Shown here piece after piece: positions 16,555 to 21,748 of a stretch of DNA of 21,748 bases (the first letter of the stretch is position 1; every line of letters starts with the position of its first letter). This DNA is from UBA12068 sp038318455. Lineage in GTDB: Bacteria > Patescibacteriota > Minisyncoccia > Moranbacterales > GWC2-37-73. A program made the translations under genes and the position numbers. The stretch spans positions 1 through 21,748 of the forward strand of contig JBBQCF010000013.1 in the NCBI GenBank assembly GCA_038318455.1, in the 5' to 3' direction. The notes below the pieces were generated by a model. That model made no database searches and was not told the DNA's origin. It saw only the letters and a program-made list of their open reading frames with translations.

Positions 16555-17226
16555 ATGAAAAAACAACACATAAGAGAACATGCAATAAAAATGAGAAAAC
16601 AGGGGGATTCATATTCCATGATTACTTCCAAGTTAGATGTTAGTAAAAGCACTCTTAGCTCATGGTTGAAGGAGATTCCTTATGAGCCTAATGAAAAAGT
16701 TTGGGCGAGAATAAAATCAGGGCCACTTAAATCTGGAAAAATTAAGCATAATAAGAAAGTTCAAGATATTGCACGAATAAAAAAAATATCAGGGCAAGAA
16801 TTGGGCAAGATAACAGCGCGAGATGTTTGGATGTTGGGACTGGGTTTATATTTGGGCGAAGGTTCTAAATCATATGAAATTATTCGAATCATAAATTCAG
16901 ATCCAAAAATAATAAAATTGGCTGTAAAATGGTTTAAAAACACTTGTGGTCTATCTAGTAAAAATATCACAATTGCAATTCATTTGTATCCAGATAATGA
17001 CGAAAAAGAGTGTTTGACATATTGGAGTAAAGCTGTTAATATACCTCTTGTGCAATTTCGCAAGACTCAGGTTGATAGTCGTACGGACAAATCTGATAAA
17101 AAGATGCGTAAATTGCCATACGGAACAGCCCATGTTACAATAGTCAGTAATGGCAATCCTGATTTCGGAGTTAATCTCCATCGTAGGATTATGGGTTGGA
17201 TAGAAAGTTCCCTCGGTCAAATTTAA
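16555..17226 (+). CDS. HTH + LAGLIDADG-like DNA-binding/endonuclease-like protein
   Basis: 223 residues from ATG 16555; the same frame opens at a GTG at 16507, but that start would lie upstream of the predicted promoter start. The N-terminus (about 1-45) is a helix-turn-helix, REHAIKMRKQGDSYSMITSK then VSKSTLSSWLKEIP. The rest resembles a degenerate LAGLIDADG homing-endonuclease fold: MLGLGLYLGEGSKSYE with acidic residues in the expected motif, RIINSDPKIIKLAVKWF, then IHLYPDNDEKECLTYWSK and QFRKTQ. Proteins with this pairing recur in Patescibacteria genomes, to my recollection, usually unannotated. It ends 6 bases before a tRNA-Gly gene. It may be a regulator or a domesticated endonuclease; nuclease activity is unproven. 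No Shine-Dalgarno site is visible, in keeping with a leaderless message. Confidence 0.8.
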   Translation: MKKQHIREHAIKMRKQGDSYSMITSKLDVSKSTLSSWLKEIPYEPNEKVWARIKSGPLKSGKIKHNKKVQDIARIKKISGQELGKITARDVWMLGLGLYLGEGSKSYEIIRIINSDPKIIKLAVKWFKNTCGLSSKNITIAIHLYPDNDEKECLTYWSKAVNIPLVQFRKTQVDSRTDKSDKKMRKLPYGTAHVTIVSNGNPDFGVNLHRRIMGWIESSLGQI

Positions 17227-17232
17227 GAATAA

Positions 17233-17304
17233 GCGGGTATCGTATAGTGGCTTTTATATCAGACTTCCAATCTGAGGACGGGAGTTCGATTCTCCCTACC
17301 CGCT
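17233..17304 (+). tRNA. tRNA-Gly (anticodon UCC)
   Basis: The acceptor stem GCGGGTA (17233-17239) pairs perfectly with TACCCGC (17297-17303), with discriminator T. The anticodon loop CTTCCAA carries TCC and is closed by CAGA/TCTG. The T-loop is TTCGATT within a GGGAG/CTCCC stem. The sequence closely follows E. coli tRNA-Gly(UCC). CCA is not encoded (CAA follows), so it must be added by nucleotidyltransferase. It reads GGA codons and probably GGG. Confidence 0.97.
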
Positions 17305-17316
17305 CAAAATTTCAAG

Positions 17317-17341
17317 AAACGGCTTTGCAAGGCCGTTTTTT
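17317..17341 (+). terminator. Intrinsic terminator after tRNA-Gly
   Basis: AAACGGC (17317-17323) pairs with GCCGTTT (17332-17338), followed by T to 17341. It lies 12 bases beyond the tRNA and ends its transcript. Confidence 0.85.
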
Positions 17342-17369
17342 GTTTTACCCGAAAAGATAGTTTTAACTG

Positions 17370-17378
17370 TGGTATAAT
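17370..17378 (+). promoter_or_regulatory. Extended -10 promoter element
   Basis: TGGTATAAT at 17370-17378 is a perfect extended -10. No good -35 is seen 17-18 bases upstream, as is common for this promoter class. The predicted start near 17385 leaves about 23 bases before the ATG at 17408; the leader is made of AATAAAT-type repeats without a Shine-Dalgarno site. Confidence 0.55.
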
Positions 17379-17407
17379 AAATAAATAAAATATAAATTAA
17401 TAAATAA

Positions 17408-17971
17408 ATGGAGAGAAGTATTGAACTCGTAGATGATGCGCAAAATAAGAGAAAATCGAGAAATAAAATTCTGTCCCTAGTTATTTTTTTAATTATGCTT
17501 GTTACGCTAGGACTATACTTATTTAATCATCTCGCTTTTGAACCACTCGAAAATTGTAATAATGGTTTTAATTTTGAAAGCTCTAATTTATTATATCTCG
17601 AAAATTGTTTATGGCTTTCACTAGATTCTCGACCTGAAACATATCATGCGCCACTCGTCTCGCTTGTTTTGGATAAGGTAACGCTTCCGGGGATTCTGCT
17701 TATTGGGTTTGTTCTGATTTTCATGTACGGTTTTATTTTTGGAGATAAGAGGGAGAATATGAGCAGTAAACTTTATAAGGCTTTTTTTCTAACAATATTC
17801 TTTGTTTTCAATCTGATTGCTATATTATATATCATTTCATATTTTTACATGATGACGAGTATAGGAATGGGTATTGATATGGTGGGATTTTTGTTTTTAT
17901 TATTTTTGTACGTTGCTAATCTCTTGCTCCTCCGTATTCTTAAGGAGGTATCTTTCTATAGATATCTTTAA
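17408..17971 (+). CDS. Four-helix membrane protein of unknown function
   Basis: 187 residues. The N-terminal 20 residues are charged and presumably cytoplasmic. Predicted helices lie at about 21-40, 93-112, 124-148 and 157-176. Between helices 1 and 2 is an extracytoplasmic loop of about 50 residues with two cysteines (Cys50, Cys67) that could form a disulfide. The C-terminus (KEVSFYRYL) is short and basic/aromatic. I recognise no family. It is preceded by its own extended -10 element and followed by another membrane-anchored gene 78 bases later. Confidence 0.75.
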   Translation: MERSIELVDDAQNKRKSRNKILSLVIFLIMLVTLGLYLFNHLAFEPLENCNNGFNFESSNLLYLENCLWLSLDSRPETYHAPLVSLVLDKVTLPGILLIGFVLIFMYGFIFGDKRENMSSKLYKAFFLTIFFVFNLIAILYIISYFYMMTSIGMGIDMVGFLFLLFLYVANLLLLRILKEVSFYRYL

Positions 17972-18049
17972 TATAATCAGCTAATAATATCCAACACTTT
18001 TTTCTGTAATTTTATGTGGTAAGAAAATATATATTAATAAATACTAAAT

Positions 18050-18739
18050 ATGAATAAAAAAAATGTATTTGGAATTATTTTGTCATTTGTACTCATTCTC
18101 GGCATTGTTTTTTGGCTTGGAATGTGGTCAAAAAAACAGGAAGTCGCTGTTAAGAATCAGCAAAAGGAGACCATGAAAGATGATGCAAGTAGTGAATTGT
18201 ATGGGAATATAAACACAAGGCTGGGTTATGATAAGTCACTTGGACTAATAAAAGAAAAAGGTGATTTTAAGTTAATTGATATAAATAGTAACAAGAATTC
18301 TCCGCGAGTAGACTACGTTGAAAATAGGATATTTTATACTTTTTATTCTGACTCAAAGAAGATAAATACGGTATTTAATTATGATACAGGTGAAGTTTCA
18401 AGCAATGATGAATTGGCAGTAAAAAATTCTCAAACTCAACTAAGGATAGTGCCTGATAACGTTATACTTTTTGGAGTAGAGGGTGTGTTAAGTGAGGTTT
18501 CAAAAAATAGTGATTTTATAAGTTATAAAAAACAATATCCAGAGTTATTTGATAATTATACGATTAACATTATTAGTAGTGATCAATTTGGTTGGGAGTG
18601 GAGATATGCCGTGAGTAAAATAGTTCAAGGTTCACGACCAAAATTGCTTTCTTTTGCAATTAATCCAGAAACAAAGAAAGTTACATTGGTTAAAAAGATG
18701 GGGTTTGATGGTGGCGAAAATATTATTCAACAAAAATAA
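18050..18739 (+). CDS. N-terminally anchored extracytoplasmic protein, probably truncated
   Basis: 229 residues to a TAA at 18737-18739. Residues 5-26 are a membrane anchor or uncleaved signal (FGIILSFVLILGIVFWLGMW) followed by a charged linker and a mixed alpha/beta extracytoplasmic part. Relatives of this layout usually carry a PsbP-like domain after such a region. That domain is present just downstream in the same frame, beyond the stop, which suggests that the intact ancestor was about 365 residues and that this ORF is its N-terminal two thirds. Whether the truncated product is made is unknown. No enzyme motif is recognised. Confidence 0.65.
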   Translation: MNKKNVFGIILSFVLILGIVFWLGMWSKKQEVAVKNQQKETMKDDASSELYGNINTRLGYDKSLGLIKEKGDFKLIDINSNKNSPRVDYVENRIFYTFYSDSKKINTVFNYDTGEVSSNDELAVKNSQTQLRIVPDNVILFGVEGVLSEVSKNSDFISYKKQYPELFDNYTINIISSDQFGWEWRYAVSKIVQGSRPKLLSFAINPETKKVTLVKKMGFDGGENIIQQK

Positions 18740-19143
18740 GATGGCAAGGTTTATGAAAATGATAAATTGGGTTTTACTTTGCAATATCTTTCAGAATGGA
18801 ATGTTATGGATATGCGCTCTAGGGGTAGTTAGACATTGCTGAAGCCACCATTGACACAGGAAATTGTAAAAAGTGGCTTTGATGCTGATAATTGCTTAAT
18901 TTCTATAGAAGATACTGAATATGTTACGGTAGGTAGTTTTTGTAAAAAGAAAGAGGGTGTTGTATCTTTTGTAAATAATCAATTTGTTAAATGTTTAGTT
19001 ACTGAATATAATAAACTGGAGAAAGTACTCATTATTTAATAGTTAATCCAAAAAGTCGTAAATTGTTGCAATTTAGTCCTGCAGAAGGGGCAAGTTGTGA
19101 GGTTGATTTTAAAAAGATTATAGAAACATTATCCTTTTTATAA
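18740..19143 (+). pseudogene. Decayed C-terminal half of the 18050 gene (PsbP-like remnant)
   Basis: Reading on in the same frame past the TAA at 18737 gives DGKVYENDKLGFTLQYLSEW, the typical opening of small PsbP-like lipoprotein domains. A TAG interrupts at 18830-18832. The frame resumes with TLLKPPLTQEIVKSGFDADN and protein-like sequence up to about 19026. A one-base loss near 19018-19026 shifts it, and the next frame then gives STHYLIVNPKSRKLLQFS and ends CEVDFKKIIETLSFL with TAA at 19141. Two in-frame stops and one frameshift in 400 bases indicate a pseudogene. Sequencing error could explain the frameshift but hardly both stops. Confidence 0.75.
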
Positions 19144-19153
19144 TAATTGATTT

Positions 19154-19489
19154 ATGCTGAATACAGAAAATAATTCAAAAATAGAAACTAAAGATGATAA
19201 AGTAGACGTAAAAGATAATCTTGATAAATTAACTGCGGAATTGTTAATTTCTAATAAAAGTACTGATACTCTTGGAAAATTTGGAAAGGTTTTGAATGCA
19301 AAAATGTATTCAATCGGTCTTGATAAAACTGCAGCATACTTAAATCCCATTGAAGCTAGAAATGATATGCGTGATTTTATGCTAAGCAAGGGTGCTTGGA
19401 AATACTTACTTGGATTGGTTGTATTTCTTGTTACTTTTTATTATTTTATGGCGTGGCTAGTTGGCACTGGAATGAGTTCTAATGTATAG
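19154..19489 (+). CDS. Small single-helix membrane protein of unknown function
   Basis: 111 residues starting 10 bases after the remnant's final stop. Residues 1-80 are acidic and polar, with several short helices. A single hydrophobic helix (about 83-105, YLLGLVVFLVTFYYFMAWLVG) lies near the end, so most of the protein probably faces the cytoplasm as a tail-anchored protein. No Shine-Dalgarno site is visible and no family is recognised. The next 170 bases (19490-19661) are AT-rich with no gene that I can support. Confidence 0.65.
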   Translation: MLNTENNSKIETKDDKVDVKDNLDKLTAELLISNKSTDTLGKFGKVLNAKMYSIGLDKTAAYLNPIEARNDMRDFMLSKGAWKYLLGLVVFLVTFYYFMAWLVGTGMSSNV

Positions 19490-19661
19490 AAGAATTCGAA
19501 CGTCGTGTACCAATGGGTTTAAAATTATTTGAAATAGTATCGTAGTGTGGCTGCTTTTTTATAACCAAGTTTAAAGTTTAAATTACATATATTGAAATAA
19601 ATTTATATTTAAGACGTATTAAATTATAGAGGTTGTTTTAAATTTATAAAAACACATCATT

Positions 19662-20021
19662 ATGGATGAAATTAATTCATCGTCGACAGTGAAGCCACTC
19701 TATAGAGTAACTAGAGTAATATGGCTTGTTGCAAGTTTGTTGGAAGTTTTGCTCGCGTTTAGGTTCCTATTAAAATTGTTTGCTGCTAATGCTGGAGCTG
19801 GTTTTTCAAGTTTTATCTATGGGATTACTGGAATTTTTGCAAGTCCTTTTATGAGTGTGTTTGGTGTTTCTAAGGTTCAGGGCAGTGTCTTTGAGTGGAC
19901 CACGCTTCTTGCAATGGCAGTTTATTGGCTCATAGCACTTGGCTTGATTAAAATGCTTGTTATCAGTAAACCAGTATCTAAAGATGAAGCTTCAGAGAAA
20001 TTGAACAGGCAAGATGTTTAA
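19662..20021 (+). CDS. YggT-family membrane protein (first copy)
   Basis: 119 residues. Two hydrophobic segments (about 18-44 and 80-103) flank the family motif: LLEVLLAFRFLLKLF with the conserved Glu and Arg in the first helix, then SFIYGITGIFASPFMSVFG, and a second helix WTTLLAMAVYWLIALGLIKM. YggT proteins are small envelope proteins linked in different bacteria to osmotic tolerance and to organisation of the cell-division or photosynthetic membrane; the mechanism is not settled. A related YggT gene follows 18 bases later. Confidence 0.9.
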   Translation: MDEINSSSTVKPLYRVTRVIWLVASLLEVLLAFRFLLKLFAANAGAGFSSFIYGITGIFASPFMSVFGVSKVQGSVFEWTTLLAMAVYWLIALGLIKMLVISKPVSKDEASEKLNRQDV

Positions 20022-20039
20022 AGAAATAAAATAAATTGT

Positions 20040-20336
20040 ATGCTTGGAATCATTAGAACTGTAATTAATATAATATTTGGCTTCATCGAAGTGATATTAA
20101 CACTTAGATTAGTGTTCAAATTCTTTGTTATTGGAGCTGAATCGGAATTCATTACCTGGCTATATACAATAACGGCGCAATTTGTGGCTCCATTTGTAGG
20201 AATCATTCCTAATTGGAATATTGGAGGACTTGTGATTGAATTTTCAACGCTTATAGCGCTTGCAATATACAGTTTGGTCGGATATTTTTTGTTGCAACTA
20301 TTTTCTTATACGAGCAATAGATATTATTCAGATTAA
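20040..20336 (+). CDS. YggT-family membrane protein (second copy)
   Basis: 98 residues, the usual length of a single-repeat YggT protein. The same signature is present: FGFIEVILTLRLVFKFF in helix 1, FITWLYTITAQFVAPFVGII in the middle and EFSTLIALAIYSLVGYFLLQ in helix 2. It shares the architecture but little exact sequence with the copy just upstream, so the duplication is old. The YggT fold often occurs as two repeats in one chain, so these two may work together. It lies 18 bases after the first copy and 29 bases before the next small gene. Confidence 0.9.
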   Translation: MLGIIRTVINIIFGFIEVILTLRLVFKFFVIGAESEFITWLYTITAQFVAPFVGIIPNWNIGGLVIEFSTLIALAIYSLVGYFLLQLFSYTSNRYYSD

Positions 20337-20365
20337 GCATATTAATTAATTTAATTAAAAATATT

Positions 20366-20512
20366 ATGTGGACATTAGCTGTAATTTTATTCGTACTTTG
20401 GTTTTTAGGACTCATTACCTCGTACACCTTTGGAGGTTTAATTCATATTCTTCTGGTCGTAGCTCTAGTTGTAATTGTTGTTAGACTTTTGCAAGGAAGA
20501 AGTGTTTTGTAA
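20366..20512 (+). CDS. Lmo0937-type small membrane protein (48 aa)
   Basis: 48 residues: MWTLAVILFVLWFLGLITSY, then TFGGLIHILLVVALVVIVVR and a short basic tail. Two hydrophobic segments are joined by a Gly/Thr-rich turn with the conserved 'GGxIHxLL' motif of the Lmo0937/DUF5670 family. These peptides are widespread in bacteria, often in stress-linked loci, and have no known mechanism. It lies 29 bases after the second YggT gene, so the three small membrane proteins probably share a transcript that ends at 20552-20592. Confidence 0.85.
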   Translation: MWTLAVILFVLWFLGLITSYTFGGLIHILLVVALVVIVVRLLQGRSVL

Positions 20513-20551
20513 TCCCAAGCTTATTTCTAACCTCACGTGCTAATGGGTTAT

Positions 20552-20592
20552 ATATTAAAAGAACTTCCTTGCTTAGGAAGTTCTTTTAATAT
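20552..20592. terminator. Long hairpin, probable bidirectional terminator
   Basis: An 18-bp perfect stem (20552-20569 with 20575-20592) closes a TGCTT loop. Its core is GAACTTCCT/AGGAAGTTC and its outer part is AAAA/TTTT, so it can end transcription on either strand. It follows the small-membrane-protein genes. Confidence 0.75.
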
Positions 20593-20613
20593 GCAAGGAA
20601 TAATTTTCATAGG

Positions 20614-20622
20614 TTATCCACA
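20614..20622 (+). promoter_or_regulatory. Perfect DnaA box
   Basis: TTATCCACA at 20614-20622 matches the consensus high-affinity DnaA box exactly. It is single, so an origin is unlikely. DnaA is known to regulate ribonucleotide reductase genes in E. coli, and this box lies about 75 bases before the reductase -35. Chance occurrence in 22 kb of AT-rich DNA is possible. Confidence 0.5.
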
Positions 20623-20680
20623 AGTTAGAAATGCAGGGGTATATTTTTTCATAATTCAGCTCTCTTTGGGCACAAATTTC

Positions 20681-20709
20681 AAAACAGACAAATCATTGTC
20701 TGTTTTTTT
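20681..20709 (+). terminator. Intrinsic terminator overlapping the reductase promoter
   Basis: The 11-base arms 20681-20691 and 20696-20706 (core ACAGACAA/TTGTCTGT) close an ATCA loop and are followed by T to 20709. The right arm contains the TTGTCT that serves as -35 of the next promoter, so terminator and promoter share bases. Confidence 0.8.
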
Positions 20710-20724
20710 GTCTTGTGGTACAAT
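20696..20724 (+). promoter_or_regulatory. Promoter of the ribonucleotide reductase gene
   Basis: TTGTCT (20696-20701), a 17-base spacer and TACAAT (20719-20724) with the extended element TGG. The predicted start near 20731 is about 53 bases before the ATG. Confidence 0.7.
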
Positions 20725-20728
20725 TATC

Positions 20729-20753
20729 ATACACTACACAACATGTAGTGTAT
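20729..20753. promoter_or_regulatory. 9-bp inverted repeat at the reductase transcription start
   Basis: ATACACTAC (20729-20737) and GTAGTGTAT (20745-20753) are exact reverse complements around ACAACAT. The element sits on the predicted transcription start and could be an operator or a 5' hairpin in the message. ACACTA/TAGTGT resembles the ends of NrdR boxes (ACACWATATATWGTGT), but the arms are about five bases too far apart for that site. Confidence 0.6.
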
Positions 20754-20783
20754 AAAGATAAAATTTAACAAACAAAAAAAAAT

Positions 20784-21748
20784 ATGACCATCAAACAAGT
20801 GAAATTAAGAAGTGGAGAGTTGGCTGTTTTTGATCGCAAGAAAATTGAAAATGCAATCGAATTGGCTTGCGATGCGACGGGTGAATTGAACAAAGAATTT
20901 ATTGTAAAGATGTCGGATGAGATTATTGCTGAGCTTGTCAGTCTTGGCGCAGAATTTAATATTACTGAAGTTGAAAAAATTCAAGATATTACTGAAAAGC
21001 ATCTCATGAAAGATGGACGCTACGAAACCGCTAAAGCTTTTATTTTGTATCGCAATAAGCAAAGCGAGAAGCGCGATGAAAAAAAAGAACAACTAATGGC
21101 GCAATTCGAAAATAATTCCATGCAAGTTGTTAAAACTAATGGAAAAAAAGAACTTTTTGATTTGAAAAAAATCAAAGTAGTCTTTGATCGTGCAGTGGAA
21201 GGGTATGAGGAATTTTGTACTTTTGAGGATTTGGTGGAAACTTTCAAAAAAAATATTGTCGATGAAATTAAAACTTCTGATATTAATAAATTACTCGTTA
21301 AAACTTGCATTGATTTGGTGAGTGTGGAAAATATTGCCTGGCAAGAAGTGGCTGGTCGCATTGCACTTTTCAATCTTTACAAAGAGGCAATTCGCAATCG
21401 AAACATTAAGCATGAAGATGTGTATTCTCCCAAAGCAGTGTTGTCACTTTTTCATGATTACATTAAAAATGGTTTGTATGCCAAAGAATTGCGTGAGGCT
21501 TATACCGATGAAGAAATTTTAGAAGCTGCTAAAAGTATCAATGGAAAATTGGATCTAACTTACGGTTATACCACAGTGCTGTCTTTGCAAAAACGCTATC
21601 TTCTTAATCCTAATAAAATTATTAAAGAACTTCCGCAGGAAATGTATTTTTTCGTTGGGTTGTTTATGGCCATGCCTGAAGCAAAAGAAATTAGAGTTTC
21701 CATGGGAATTGAAATGTATTTGGCTTGCGCCGAGCAGAAAATTTCTTT
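20784..21748 (+). CDS. nrdA: Class I ribonucleotide reductase large subunit with two ATP-cones, C-terminus cut by window edge
   Basis: 321 residues are visible and the frame is open at the window end. Residues 1-93 are one ATP-cone: VKLRSGELAVFDRKKIENAI, then TEVEKIQDITEKHLM and YETAKAFILYRNKQ. Residues about 114-205 are a second cone of the kind that opens E. coli NrdA: VVKTNGKKELFDLKKIKVVF, EIKTSDINKLLVKTCIDLVS, AWQEVAGRIALFNLYKEA. The all-helical N-terminal part of the catalytic domain follows, with LTYGYTTVLSLQKRYLL and ELPQEMYFFVGLFMAM. The full enzyme reduces ribonucleoside diphosphates and needs an NrdB radical subunit, not in this window. ATP-cones sense ATP/dATP and switch overall activity. 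The active-site cysteines lie beyond the window. No Shine-Dalgarno site precedes ATG 20784. Confidence 0.93.
   Translation, partial: MTIKQVKLRSGELAVFDRKKIENAIELACDATGELNKEFIVKMSDEIIAELVSLGAEFNITEVEKIQDITEKHLMKDGRYETAKAFILYRNKQSEKRDEKKEQLMAQFENNSMQVVKTNGKKELFDLKKIKVVFDRAVEGYEEFCTFEDLVETFKKNIVDEIKTSDINKLLVKTCIDLVSVENIAWQEVAGRIALFNLYKEAIRNRNIKHEDVYSPKAVLSLFHDYIKNGLYAKELREAYTDEEILEAAKSINGKLDLTYGYTTVLSLQKRYLLNPNKIIKELPQEMYFFVGLFMAMPEAKEIRVSMGIEMYLACAEQKIS

Noticed and set aside
18737..18832. Stop-codon reassignment as explanation for the interrupted 18050 frame
   Set aside because: TAA and TAG end other genes here, so neither can be globally reassigned. UGA recoding, known in some candidate phyla, is also unsupported because no gene is interrupted by TGA.
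20614..20622. Replication origin at the DnaA box
   Set aside because: Only one box is seen, with no dnaA or dnaN nearby and no cluster of further boxes or AT-rich unwinding repeats.
20729..20753. NrdR box pair
   Set aside because: The ends look alike, but the palindrome has a 7-base spacer and only one copy. NrdR sites are 16-base palindromes in pairs.
20805..21373. Two long minus-strand frames at the right edge
   Set aside because: They lie antisense to the ribonucleotide reductase gene, whose conserved domains fix the coding strand.

Overview
This is an AT-rich window of bacterial chromosome. It most likely comes from a Candidate Phyla Radiation / Patescibacteria (Parcubacteria-like) genome. 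That placement is inference and rests on five points: low GC; few clear Shine-Dalgarno sites and several short-leader or apparently leaderless genes; many small membrane proteins of unknown function; a helix-turn-helix + LAGLIDADG-like protein of a type I associate with these genomes; and a giant single-pass surface protein. The standard genetic code fits: every long reading frame ends at TAA or TAG and none is interrupted by TGA.

Left edge, minus strand (1-2054): a HigB-like toxin and HigA-like antitoxin overlap by 14 bases and are followed at short spacing by a small beta-rich protein resembling DUF6941 and a DUF3800 protein that runs off the window. All four can be read from one consensus-like promoter (TTGACA-N18-TATAAT), whose spacer and -10 lie inside a perfect 9-bp inverted repeat. 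From 2055 to 2546 there is no gene, only two strong terminator hairpins and a strikingly GC-rich repeated island.

Centre-left, plus strand (2473-6622): a Tat-signal-like coiled-coil protein and a DedA-family membrane protein (one pair), an alpha/beta hydrolase of the carboxylesterase type, a GT4 glycosyltransferase with the TQG signature of glycolipid synthases, and an Fe/Mn superoxide dismutase. The run suggests envelope lipid and oxidative-stress housekeeping.

Centre (6761-16478): a 2,524-residue membrane-anchored surface protein dominates the window. It has two arrays of about 12 Kelch-like repeats. Each array is followed by the same jelly-roll-like and Ig-like modules, and a tail of FN3/Ig-like domains closes the protein. 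Close behind it on the same strand are a LolD/MacB-type ABC ATPase and a MacB/FtsX-type permease, so this may be a surface-protein and exporter locus.

Right (16520-21748): an apparently leaderless HTH + LAGLIDADG-like gene lies against a tRNA-Gly(UCC). Then come a four-helix membrane protein, a membrane-anchored protein whose C-terminal half is a decayed in-frame remnant, a small membrane protein, two tandem YggT proteins and a 48-residue Lmo0937-type membrane peptide. The window ends with the start of a class I ribonucleotide reductase large subunit carrying two ATP-cones. Its upstream region holds two terminators, a perfect DnaA box, an extended -10 promoter and a 9-bp inverted repeat at the predicted transcription start.
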